From Bryum argenteum (lineage: Eukaryota > Streptophyta > Bryopsida > Bryales > Bryaceae), in the NCBI GenBank assembly GCA_037043015.1, contig CM073321.1, forward strand, positions 22,193,001-22,257,000: DNA of 64,000 bases. The letters are read 5' to 3'. Position numbers and translations under genes: made by a program. Of this stretch, positions 34,607 through 45,352 are shown piece after piece (the stretch's first letter is position 1; each line of letters starts with the position of its first letter). Under the pieces are notes generated by a model. The model did no database searches and had not been told where the DNA came from. It saw only the letters and a list, made by a program, of their open reading frames with translations.

Positions 34607-36950
34607 TCAATGCTCGTTGTGGAGATCTGGTGTGTCGGACAGAGCAGCTTGAAGAGGAATGAGAATCTCCTCGCAAAGCTTGGAGTCACTCTCCATTGCA
34701 AAGATGTTGCAATTGAGACTCATCGCACCAATCACGGAGGATCCTGCAATGGAAGAACGTTGCTAAACTTCAATCATGTGAATACGACATATAGGATAAA
34801 ATAGATTCAAGTATAGTAATCTTACCAACTCCAGTTTTGAAGTACACAATTGTGCCATTTTGAGGGAAAATTCCGTGAATTTAGGCTTTCAAAAGAAGCA
34901 TAGACTTCTGCTTTGCACCTCGCCAAGGTCGCCCATCTAACTTTCTGCACACAATGTCATCTACTCCCTGAAGGTTGTACAACATATCGTCATTGCTGAG
35001 ATCAACATCACGTACATACTGATTGGGGTTAATCTCAAGTGGCTTTGGCTCCCTGGAGACCTTCTTGTCAAGAGGGTGGACAAGTAAAATAGCTTTCAAC
35101 ATGTTTGTCTGCAATACGATATTTCAAGTTAATATACGAAACAAGTAAGATGTAAACGCTTCAACAAAATTCAAGATCGACTGAAAACTTACTGTTTTTA
35201 ATTTGTTAATGTAACTGGCAAGAGGTAACGTTTGCAACACGTTCCATTTGTCAAACACCTTTAGTTTGAAATTCTTGAAGTAAGTCATGATTTCCTTTTT
35301 TATCGTGGAAGAGTCTGGGTAGAAGAGCAACATCACCGCATCGTCATGCAGATACCTCGCAGAGTATTGCATGACACTCTTCAGGAAGGAAACGTCCTGC
35401 ATGTTCCAGTTTGGAACTGCGTGTGGCGGATCAGAGACACTAGGCACGAGTAATCCGTCTGGATAATTTGCAATAATCAGATCAACAGCTCGAATAGGCT
35501 CTTTATCTCGCTTCATGAGCTTCCCATCCTTGTAAAAAGTCCTCCCCTGCACCACCTGAATTTCATATTTGAAGTGTGAGTAACTTAAGTTGGAAACATG
35601 ATCAATGAGTTTGGCTTTGATGTAGTACCTCAGCTATGAAGTCTTTTATGTCGTCGTATTCTTTTGGAAATGGCTTCTTCATCGTACTCAACTCTATCCA
35701 GAGCACAATCAAATCGTTGACAATGAGGCACTTAGATGTTGATTTTGTCCGCACCTGCTGAGGATCGACCATCATTCGCACCATGGAGCTTGCGCAATGC
35801 TGCATTACATGGGCAAGTGACTCGCTACGGGCGTCCTTCGGCCGTTTCTGCCTTGATGACTCTCCAGGCAAGTAGGCAGGCGTCACACAACATGGACGCT
35901 CTGTTGGGGCGACCTCATCATCTTCTAAATCGTTGATCGGAAGCCTTCGTTGGCCGCGGTCTACCAATGGCAAGTTAGCCTCTTCAACTTCACACTTTGG
36001 TGGCTAGGACCTGAGTACAAATTGGCTTTGAGTATGATCTGCCTCGTGAAGTGCAACTCTTGTCCTTGGGGTTGCCTGTGGTACTGCTGCATCCATAGCA
36101 GGTGCTGGACTGCTGGTGTTGCAAATAATGGAGCCGGAGCTTGCACATCGGCCTGACACTCACCCTTTCTAAGGCGCTTCTTTGAATTCTTAGAATTCAC
36201 TGCCGCTGGTGGAGTGGTATCCTCGACTTTATCCAAGTCCACTACGTCCTTGCTGTTGTTTAGGAAGCTCGGTTCAATGCTGTTGAGTTGATCCACCGCC
36301 CAACTCGGACACTTGTTCCTCTGGCAGTCCAAGTACCAACCACAAAAATCAAAATGCTGACGCCCATACATGGTCTGAATTGCTGTTGTATACATGCATG
36401 TGTCTAGAGTTGGATCAGTCCAATTCTCAAAATACACGGGAAGCTTCGGCACAAATTTTGCTGCAAGCAAGACGTGCTTGAAGTAGCGGTATACCACTCG
36501 ACGAGCTGCTTCCTTGAAACCAAGCTGGTCCTCCGGTTGGTAGCCTTTGTAGATGCCGACTGAGTTTGCGTCTTTGGGATCCACCTTCGAGCGGAATTCT
36601 CAATAGAATGCCAAAACCCAGAGTCTGCAGCGCATTTGTTCAACGTAGTCCTGGATTTGCATGATTTGGTCTCGCCCCTCTGGTTTGTAATTGACGTCCG
36701 CCCTCAATGCCTTGAGAGCACCAACTACTTGGATTTGACAATCTTCCGAAAGCTGCAAGAAAAGGAAAAGCTACATTCCAGAAGAAGCTAGACATTCCAA
36801 AGGCCCAAATTCAATTGCCGACATTTACCTGTGCCCAGAAAGTAGCTTTGTTCAAGAAGGAATTGAATTGCTCATCGGTAAACTTCTGTTTTGGGAATTT
36901 CAATTCCTCCCTAGACTTTGGGACATGTGCGGGTTTCAAGACCCCATCAG
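34607..36950 (-). pseudogene. ParB/DNA-methylase-like gene, copy C (5' truncated, broken)
   Basis: Exons by splice signals: 36,950-36,829; 36,752 to about 35,629 (TGA at 36600-36602 and one frame change near 35,970); 35,555-35,193; 35,108-34,826 (in-frame TAA near 34,888); 34,743-34,607. The third of these reads VDLIIANYPDGLLV, NWNMQDVSFLKSV and a hydrophobic strand AVMLLFYPDSS, aligning with copy A's IDLIYADVPDNL, SWN and ILIMHC. The final exons join as VYFKTGVGSSVIGAMSLN then IFAMESD, the position and shape of the AdoMet-binding FxGxG motif. Motif IV before motif I is the beta-class order of DNA N4/N6 methylases. DPPY is degraded to NYPD and FxGxG to FKTGVG. The ParB-like N-terminal half is missing, probably lost at the right boundary. 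It lies tail-to-tail with the DUF7869-type gene. Confidence 0.6.
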
Positions 36951-37061
36951 CTGCCCGACCCCCACCTGACTGGAATGCAGCCGTCAACCAGCCCACGCTG
37001 CACCCACGCGCTAGACTAAATCGGCCGCCCGACCCCTTCCATCGCAACGAATGGAATAGAA

Positions 37062-37253
37062 ATACCCCATCGGATACCCGATGGGCTTTTAGGTTGCCAT
37101 TTGGTATCGTGACAGGCGCTGCTGCAGTGGCGATGCGCGGTGCTCGATTCATCCACTATAACCCATCGGGTACCCGATGGGCCTTTAGGTTGCCATTTGG
37201 TGTCGTGACGGGCGCTGCTGCAGTGCCGATGCGTGGTGCGCAAATAATCCACT
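37062..37253. repeat. 96-bp tandem repeat with 20-bp palindrome
   Basis: Two copies, 37062-37157 and 37158-37253, sharing GGTTGCCATTTGGT and GGCGCTGCTGCAGTG. Each begins with CCCATCGG(A/G)TACCCGATGGG, a perfect palindrome in the second copy (37162-37181). It lies where the 5' part of copy C should be. Confidence 0.9.
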
Positions 37254-38757
37254 ATATCGGAGATGAACTGAATGTTGGTTACTGAGCAACAGAGGATAGA
37301 ACAGTACATTCCACTATAAGAAAACCCTGTTTTTTGTGATGTCTTGTGTAATGTCTAATGTATTTTGTGATGTCTTACTGTCTTAAAAGATGTCTTCGAA
37401 GACGGGAGGATGTCTGTACGTCTAGCGGGCACATTTTGGATTGGAGGGGCATGAAGACATCATTAAACAAAAAGATGTTGGTGAAGACATGGATGTCTTT
37501 GAAGACATCCCAATAGACATCAAACTGCCACGTTGACAAGGGATTTTGGACCAGCAAGGTAAAAACGACCAAAATTTACCGTTGGACAGGGTAAAAAGCA
37601 TTTATAATGTTAAAAGAGTAGCTGAATGGGCAGCGGTTTTCAAAAGTAGAAAAAAAAAACATCACACTTTTGTAATTTTTTTTTATTTTTTTTTTAAATA
37701 TGTTAAATCATTATGTGACATGGAAATATTGAAAATACTAATTTCAGGCTATTCTCACTATTTTTTCAGTGGTCTATTTTTAATAATATTAAAATAAAAA
37801 ATCATATTCCAATAAAAAATATATTTTGAAATTTTTTATTATATTAAAATAAACTGAAATATTATAATTCTGTAAATTTTTTATGATTTAAAAATATTTA
37901 AATATTTAAAAAATATTATATCTGTAAAATAACAATGGTGCCGAAAAATAGAATTTCGAAGTAAAAGTAATTTCGTGGATATTTAATCCTCAAAAAAGTG
38001 TGGACATAGATTAAAAAAGTTATTTACAACGCTTTATCTACATGGCAACAAAATCTCCACGTCGGACCAGTTGACAAGTCATGCAACATCTAGTCCGATG
38101 TCTAACACGATGTCCAACTTACTATAACTACGGTCAGGCATGAATGTCCAGGTAGACATCTATTGGGATGTCTATGAAGATGTTTTGCACGACATCCTCC
38201 TAGACGTCATTTACTTAAAAGCGGCAGTACTTAAGGGTCTCTTAAGAATAATGTCAACTTCTTCTCTTACTGCTTGTCCTCCATTGGCGCGGGTCCCTGA
38301 TTAGGCTCTGTCTCTGATAACCCTTAATTCTCGAATATTTTTAAAAAATATAAAAAGAAAATAAAAACAATAAACAGTATTTTTTGGCTTACTTCAAGAA
38401 GGAACTAAATATTATTGATTACTTATAGATTAGATTATTATAGTCTAATGGCAAGTTTATACATTACTCTATCATCAACTACCAATATTATACAAATTGA
38501 AGCATATTCACAACAGATATGAATTTATGAAAGTAGCTCTTTAATATAGTTTAGGAGTCAATTCTAGAATAGAATTAGTATTAGGAAAGTTAGTTGGAAA
38601 GTTAGTTAGGGCAGAAATAAAAGGTAGTTAAGAGTTGGAAGGAGAGCCTATCACCATGGAAGACTATAAATAGTCTCATAATTGTGATTCCACACTTTTC
38701 TATCAATAAAGATTATTTGATTTGTTTTGGAAGAAACTCTATGTCTTACAATACGTG

Positions 38758-39245
38758 TGTAACAGGGCAAGAACTAGATTCTTGTGTTTGCTAGAAAAGT
38801 AGATAGATAGTTGAAACCATTTTAGGAGTTTTTAGAAAATTTTAGAATTTGAGGTAGATGGCCTATGTGGGACCCACCATAGACGCTTCGAGAAGGTGGG
38901 GCCCACCTCTAGAGTCTTCTGGAAGGGCGGTTATCTAGGTGGGGCCCACCTCTAGGACCTTCCGGAAAGTTCTATGGTGGGGCCCGCCATTGGAACATTC
39001 TAGAAAGTTCCAAGGGCGGTTAGGCAGAGTATAAATAGAACTGGCCGGGGCCATTTGGAGGCATTCGGTCAGGTACGCCTTAGTCCCTCTCTCTCAGTAA
39101 AGTTTGGTTTGTACTTTGCTTCTTTAGTTCTGCTTTGTTCTGTTCTGTTCAAGTCTATTCGGTCTTGTTTAGCCCGGTTTTCTCAGATCTTGTTAGGTTA
39201 GCAGTGTTTGAGTTGTGACCAAAGAGAGAATTCAGTCCCGTTTCA
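38758..39245 (+). mobile_element. Solo LTR inside CACTA 2
   Basis: Begins TGTAACAGGG and ends CCCGTTTCA, flanked by a 5-bp target duplication ACGTG (38753-38757 and 39246-39250). The related CACTA 1 has the uninterrupted site (reversed: ACAATATGTGCTTTGTTGTG), which serves as an empty-site control. It contains a TATA box and pol II promoter-like arrangement, and no internal retroelement genes. A solo LTR arises by recombination between two LTRs. Copia or gypsy origin cannot be told from the LTR alone. Confidence 0.85.
38887..39038 (+). promoter_or_regulatory. LTR promoter with heat-shock elements and TATA box
   Basis: Heat-shock-element units are seen as TTCgaGAA (38887-38894), TTCtgGAA (38917-38924), TTCcgGAAagTTC (38960-38972) and a perfect four-unit GAAcaTTCtaGAAagTTC (38993-39010). 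TATAAATAG follows at 39030-39038, about 20 bases downstream of the last unit. This is the arrangement expected for HSF-driven transcription, known from heat-responsive plant retrotransposons such as ONSEN. Activity is inferred. Confidence 0.75.
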
Positions 39246-40031
39246 ACGTGCTTTGTTGTGGAAGAAACTCTATGTTTTACAATACGTGCTTTGTTGTGGA
39301 AAGAAAACAAAAAACCTTTTATGATTAACGTGTTGTAGTTGAAACTCTGAAGATGTCATCAGATGTCTATGATAATGTCTTTAATTATGTCTAAGATGAC
39401 GTCCATGAAGATGTCTAACATGATGTCTATGAAGATGTCGAAGATGACATATACGACAACATCCAAAACTATCTACAGTGATGATTTTCATCGACTTCAG
39501 TGGATGAACAGAGGCGGCTAGGGTTTGCTGCCGCCGTCATAGTTAGGTCATGAGACCTTTAAGTAGAATTAGAGGCCGCATAAAGCTCATTTGTGCCTTC
39601 ATTTTTTCAAGGAGTTAGTGTTTAGAGTGTAGAGGCTAAGGTTTGTTTCTTCATGTGGTTAGGGTTTGCTGCCGCCGCCGTAGTTAGGTCATGAGACCTT
39701 TAAATGAAATTACAAAGCTCAATTTTGCCTTAGTTTTTCCAAAGAGTTGATGAATTTCATCCCCACGTGACACTGCCCGTTGAATTCAAGCTGATGTGTC
39801 CTCTACGTGGCACCTACGTGGCACACTTTTTACCCTTCCAAAATTACCTTAAGACATCTTCGATCTTTAAGACATCTTCGATCTATTTAGATGTCTACAT
39901 AGACATTTGAGCTGTCTAGGATGTCTTATCGTTTATAAGACATCCGAATTAATGTCTACGTTGTCTTTATAGACATCATTTACAACATCACTAAAATCGC
40001 AGGTTTCTTGTAGTGTTCAAGGCACATGTAC

Positions 40032-42747
40032 GAATATACAGTACATCAATAGGTTTCTCACCAAGCACTGGGATAAAAACAACAGTTGAGTCTTGCTCAT
40101 CTATTGGTATGAAAGACATACTTGAACAAGCTTCAGTCATGCCTGAACAGAATGGAAGGAACTCGTGAGAACGCATATGTTGTTCATGCACAGAGGTCTA
40201 GAACTATTGCTTTTCCAAATTTCTAAGATAAGCTATGTTAAAGAAAGAATAGCTTTACAGCGTTATAACTTCAACTTGAAAAATAACCTGACAAATGTAC
40301 AGAAAACCTCATCTTCCACCGGCTTGGAAGACTCACCGTATGCTGAGAAAATTTTTTCGTTTGGGAAAAGTATTTTAGTTGAATCCAAGAGATTTATATG
40401 AATTCCCCCGGCTCCATTTAACAGTTTCCGCATGCTTGTAAACAAAAGCTGACTCTTCCTCAATCTGGACCACGACTCACAATCAGTTCCTTGCTAAATA
40501 CGCTGCCATCTAGAGCCATTGTGAATCCAATAGATTGCACACACAATTTATGAAAACTGGGCTTATATCTGGAAAAATTACAGCCAATATTGACCTTGCA
40601 AGCATAAACAAAAGCCTGCAGCAGCCTTCACGTTCGAATAACAAGATGCAAGTCGCAAGTGCAAACTTAAAATGATGTCACCAGCAGGTGACAAGCAAAT
40701 ACCCTTTCGTAGATGCAGAAGCCGCTACTATGTCTCCCAGCATAGTTGGTACAACAATCATGGACGTGACATGGTGATTTTGAATGGCATCAAAGACTGC
40801 AGCTGCTTGGAATTTGGGCAAAATGACATGGGAAGCTCCCGCCATGATATTTGCCAGAGCCGACACAATCCCTCCAATATGACAGAGTGGTGATATGTGC
40901 AGATACACCTGCAACCACAGCAAGAGATTCATTAAGATGGCCCAGCTTATCAGAAATTTTCAGACCAAATAATCAGCGTAAGAGAAAATTTCAACACTCG
41001 AAGATACGGTATTTCAACTTCACTGCGAACACCTCCCGGACAAGACGATACAAACAGAGAGAGATCATCCTACATCAGAGGAATTGTAGCCAATCACTGC
41101 TAATTTCGCTAGTGACTGCACCACAAGCGCATTATGACTAATCGCCACTCCTTTGGGCCTTCCTGTGGTTCCTGAGGAGACAAAGCAAAACACAAAGTTA
41201 AGCCTCGAATGACACTTCAGCTGGGAGAAATGACTGCCACGAGTCCAACACTCCACTGTGCTACCACTCTGTTGCGCAAATCTCTTACTCTACTAGCCAT
41301 AACTCCTACGAAAAGGGACCACGCAGTTCACGAACTAGTCTCGTCACCATGCAGTAGACTATTCACTGTCGTCAGTGAACATGAGGTCAAGCACTCCAGT
41401 ATTGTAAGAACCAACTTTACCGCATCAAGTATACAGGTGAGCAAAATCCTCTTCAGGTAAGATATGAATAAGAACCTGATGTGAAACAGATAAGGGCAAT
41501 TGAATCTGGTGCCCATTTTAGGTCAATCTCTAGATTAGAACGAGCCCAGGTCAGCACCTCCTGTGCGTCAACAAAAGCTGCATGCGCACATTCAATAAGT
41601 CATCAAAAAATTATGCCACGGAAAGACAGCAATAGCTTTTCTCTCGAGCACGATATAGGTTCATGAGGTATTACTCAATCAACATTCTCGCTTCTTCTTC
41701 ATGCTAAAAATTTAAATTAGAGTATTTTAGGTAAGCACTGATAACACTCTCATCCTACACGATAAAATTTGATCGGGTGTATTAGTGAACGATTCTAGGA
41801 GGTCGTTCCGATGCACACTTGAGAAGCGTCCTAATATCCACTAATCAAAACAAGCAAGCTCTCCAACCGGGTGCACCTTTACTCACACGAAAAACTGTTC
41901 AATCCTGGACCAAGAAGAATCTGCAAGCGAAGCGACTGGGACCTGGTGTGAAGATCAGGTCACTGTCGTAAACAAGTCTGATCCACCACCAATATGGTGG
42001 CCCCAATTTGATCTACTGCTTCACTAGCCTCCTCCACACTTTGCACTCATCACAAAAATAATCTCATAATCATAGATTCAATGGACTGTCAAGAGCCAAC
42101 AGTACTCTGGCGAAATGTCTCAACTCCTCAAGATTCAAATAACTGTACAATTAGGTCATGTATTAACAGAAACAAGGATATAACGAAGTAAAATTTTCAC
42201 TTACCCATCTGCAGTTCAATGGGGCGCCAGCACAAGGTACCGCATAGAGCCACTCCAAATACTTTTCACTGCAACAACAATCTTAACAGATCCCGCTTTA
42301 GCTCAAAGAAGGGTATCGAAAGCTAAATCTTGTCATTTTTTCCAGTAGAGATTTGCATCGTATCTTATCAGGCCAGGTGAAGCAACAAATTTAAGTCTTT
42401 GGATACTCGATACCTCGATCATAGTTACAATGAATGAGAGCACACTATTAACACTCCAAAAGTGAGTGTAAGAAAACGTTGTAATTGATATCAAAGAACT
42501 ATCCAAACAATGGCCCTCGAACAATCACAGAGAGAGAGACCTGGATGTCTGACCTGTTGAGTGCGGCAATAGCTACGCGATCCCCAGGCTGAAGGCCGCC
42601 TCCTCGGGAGAGCCCTGCTGCAAGAGAAGCCACCCGCTCCGCAAAATAAGAGAGGGATTGCACTCTATTCTCACACGTTATAGTGCCCTTGCAAGTGCGT
42701 AGCGCTTGCAAGGCTTGCCCAATGTGTGTCCCGCGATTCCTCCCCAT
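40032..42747 (-). pseudogene. AAE14: 2-succinylbenzoate-CoA ligase (AAE14/MenE-like), 3' end lost at CACTA 2
   Basis: Eight exons can be chained: 42747-42541 (MGRNRGTHIGQALQAL... to SDIQ), 42261-42205 (YLEWLYAV...PLNCRW), about 42,045-41,960 (EEASEAVDQIGATILVVD), about 41,560-41,476 (APDSIALICFTSG), 41171-41074 (GTTGRPKGVAISHNAL), 40908-40703 (VYLHISPLCHIGG to SASTKG), about 40,438-40,337 (LLNGAGGIHINLLD to FSAYG) and 40142-40032 (MTEACSSMSFIP). Order and content match the adenylate-forming enzyme that activates o-succinylbenzoate with ATP and CoA in phylloquinone synthesis (plastid/peroxisome). The P-loop SGTTGRPKG and YGMTEA motifs are present. The C-terminal third with the TGD hinge and catalytic Lys is absent; a possible donor (GTACAT) lies 15 bases before the CACTA element. 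No remaining exons were recognised in the window, so the gene is probably dead or a truncated paralogue. Confidence 0.8.
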
Positions 42748-42749
42748 GT

Positions 42750-44130
42750 TTCTGTCTCCTCTTCGCAACCCTCAAACATCAACCTGCCAATTGATAAAAA
42801 ACAGCCGCAACATCAGATCTGGACGCCCTAAACATGACTTGCGCATAATCGAAAGACGTGTTCAAGCTACTCGAAGAATATCCTTCCAAGAACAATTACT
42901 CTTCTGCAAGCGAAAAGCTCCAAGCTAAGAAGATGGACATCAGTAACTTATCCACTATCAGATGCAAACGCAACATGACTGAAGCAAGTATCATTCCAGC
43001 TCAAAGTTCACCGGTAGCAAAAACAAGCTAATCCACTCAACGTTCTACTTCACATTTCTATCTCTGCTCTTATGCTACTACCGTAACAGTAGAAATCCGT
43101 GTAGCTATTTCACGATCCCGTAAGCTTGCAGATACCAGAAAAAACATGAAGTACTGAACGTTAAAATTCAGCAATAGAGATAAAGAGCTACATCAGGCTC
43201 ATCACCTTCATCCTAATCCGAATGAAATATTGAATGCATATTTTCTAATCTTAAAGACGAGACGCTGATCCAGAGGCTGCACTCTAATTCTTAATTCGAA
43301 CTTTGTTTTCGCCAATCAAGCTCATTCCTCTGCTATCTTGCATTCCGCTCGTTATTCCAATCTCGACGGTTTTTTAAAACAAAGACGTTGTTTACTGATC
43401 ATCTGAAGCTCCAACGTGAATGTGTCACAATTGGTTGAGCTTCCACACGCAAAATGAAATTGCTCCTGAAGCAGTATGAGTAGTAGTAGCTAATCGAGCC
43501 GCATCAAGCTCATCGCCGTCATCCTACTCCCAGATATGATTTCAAAAGCACAGACATGTTTATCGATCATCTAGCACGAGGAAACTGATCCAGAGTGCAC
43601 TCTAAATCCTTATTTGCCATCAGACTCATTCCTCGCTTATTTATCGCCCGTTATTCTCATCTCGGCGCACGGGCGTGTTTACTACTCATCTGAAGCTCCA
43701 TTAAGAGTGATACGCAATTGGCTGAGGTTCCACAAGCAAGAGGAAACTTGATCCTAAAGAAAGGAATGAAATCATCATCAAAGAAGCTGAAATAAGCGGC
43801 ATTTGAATGAGAAAAAATCACCGTGATAAGGGCAGTGAGGCCGAGGAAGCTGACATCGCCCACCGCTGCCATGATTCCATCGCTGCGGCCATCCCCTCGA
43901 TCTCGGCCGCGCTTCGGTCGGGGTAGGTGAGTGCGCCGGGACCCCATCCGGCACCGGACCCTCCTCCGACCGTGGCTCCAGCGCTCGGCCTCCAGCGCTC
44001 GGCCTCTGGCGTCAAGGCACCGCCGTGGGGCAAGTGCGCCACGCAGCAGCTCCCTCTCCGCCCTCCGCTTGCTTTCTTGAGCTCCACCGACAGATAGACA
44101 TTTCGTACAGAATGCAAATTAGGTCACGTG
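42750..44130. other. Upstream DNA of AAE14-like gene with a tandem duplication
   Basis: Two diverged copies of about 300 bases start at 43,193 and 43,503 (shared phrases: CTCATC..C.TCATCCTA, CTGATCCAGAG, CATCTGAAGCTCC). 43,820-44,050 is GC-rich with short minus-strand frames (MAAVGDVSFLGLTALIT before a GT donor) that might be a first exon of a neighbouring gene. No function recognised. Confidence 0.4.
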
Positions 44131-45020
44131 TTAAGAAAATTACCTTCGCTAGTTTGTCCATCGGCTGCTGTGTCCTCTGAGACAATCAATGCAGTAACCA
44201 CGTTGTCACTGAGCTCAGCCATATCCTACTGCCTCTTAACCTCATAAGTACACTTTTGACTTTAACTGCAAAAACTGCTGGAGAGAGATATGGAGTACGA
44301 TGACAACAACGCGCAAACATTTACGGAGAGGAGTTCGGGCACAGAGAAGTGCGATCGAAGGAAATGGGAAGAGAGGCCACGGAAAGGACGAGACAACGTT
44401 GTTGGAAGAATGGATATGGAAGGTGGGAGAGGAGGAATTTCTTAGCGGCTGCCAAATTAGGTCACGCAGACACTCAGCTGACCTCAATGATGTGACTGAT
44501 GTGACCTCAACTCGATTCGACGCTTCTCTAAGCTGTCAAATCAGTAGGAAAAGAAAACAACAATCCAATCAAAACTCACCCGAAAGTTCTTTGCTAGTTT
44601 CATCGCATGCTGATTCCTGCATTAAGAATTAGAATGCGAAAACAATCGCTTCAAAATACTTCCCAAAATAAAATTTGTTTAAGGTGCATCAATTTCTCAT
44701 ACATCATTACAGTCGAAGAATAAAATTCAATCGTCAGCAAAGAAAAAAATTTGTCAAGCATTCAATATCAAAACAAACTCCTTCAGTTTTTGCGTACTCC
44801 GTCGGATGGTTCTTTCATTGGTCGTGCTCGTTGAGGATCTCTTGCGGCGTCCTCAAGAATTAGCAAAAGAGTCTTTGCGGTTTCTCCCATTGGACTTCTG
44901 CGATTTCCCTTCAGCGTCACTTGTCTCCTACTACTTTTGTTCGAAAAGTATAGCCTCCCTCCTGGAACTCGCTTTCTACGTCGCTTTCTTCGTTCTACTT
45001 CTACAGCTTTCGGCATCCCA
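44131..45020 (-). other. Possible small unknown exons
   Basis: Minus strand 45016-44783 opens MPKAVEVERRKRRRKRVP and is strongly basic, ending at a stop. At 44,223-44,155 MAELSDNVVTALIVSED runs to a GT donor. Neither has a recognisable domain. The MULE gene starts downstream on the other strand. I cannot tell whether these are real. Confidence 0.2.
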
Positions 45021-45352
45021 TAGTATGACTGTACACCAACTCATTGGATTTGGATCAATGTTATGTCGTTACGAGGAATATAAATACGACTTTGTCGAGT
45101 TCTAACTATAGGCGGCGCTATCTTTTGCATCTTTTACTACTCACCTTCTGCAATTCAAAACTGAAAAAGCACTGTACAAAATAATTGCTGATAGCCACCA
45201 TTTTACGTTCAGTTCAACTAAATCAATTATTGATCCTCAATTTGATGACGACTCTAGGCTGAGACACCCCCTTCTTGTCGTCAGTCATCTTCGACTATCT
45301 TTTTCAATTTAGTACTCTCTAATTGTTTTCGAAATCAATACATTTCTTATGA

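Larger units (their letters stand above)
30874..37255. mobile_element. Composite element: DUF7869-type gene facing ParB/methylase-like gene
   Basis: Left palindromes, a plus-strand transposase-like gene (31.18-34.07 kb), a short AT-rich gap and a minus-strand ParB/methylase-like gene (34.61-36.95 kb) with its own palindromic tandem repeat at the right. Tail-to-tail packing with about 540 bases between stops suggests one unit. Ends are not defined: the left side is interrupted by CACTA 1 and the right by CACTA 2. Confidence 0.4.
37312..40015 (-). mobile_element. Non-autonomous CACTA transposon 2
   Basis: Ends CACTATAAG and CTTGTAGTG with target duplication TTC (37309-37311 and 40016-40018). 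It is the same family as CACTA 1 but in opposite orientation: the right end reversed reads CACTACAAGAAACCTGCG, like the left end of CACTA 1. GATGTCT/AGACATC motifs fill both ends, and interior stretches near 39.5-39.7 kb match 28.6-28.8 kb reversed. No transposase. It is interrupted by a solo LTR at 38,758-39,245; without it the element is about 2.2 kb. It sits at the 3' cut end of the AAE14-like gene. Confidence 0.92.

Noticed and set aside
43657..44117. GC-rich minus-strand frames as a gene
   Set aside because: Only a short possible exon; no domain, no partner exons, and composition explains the frames.
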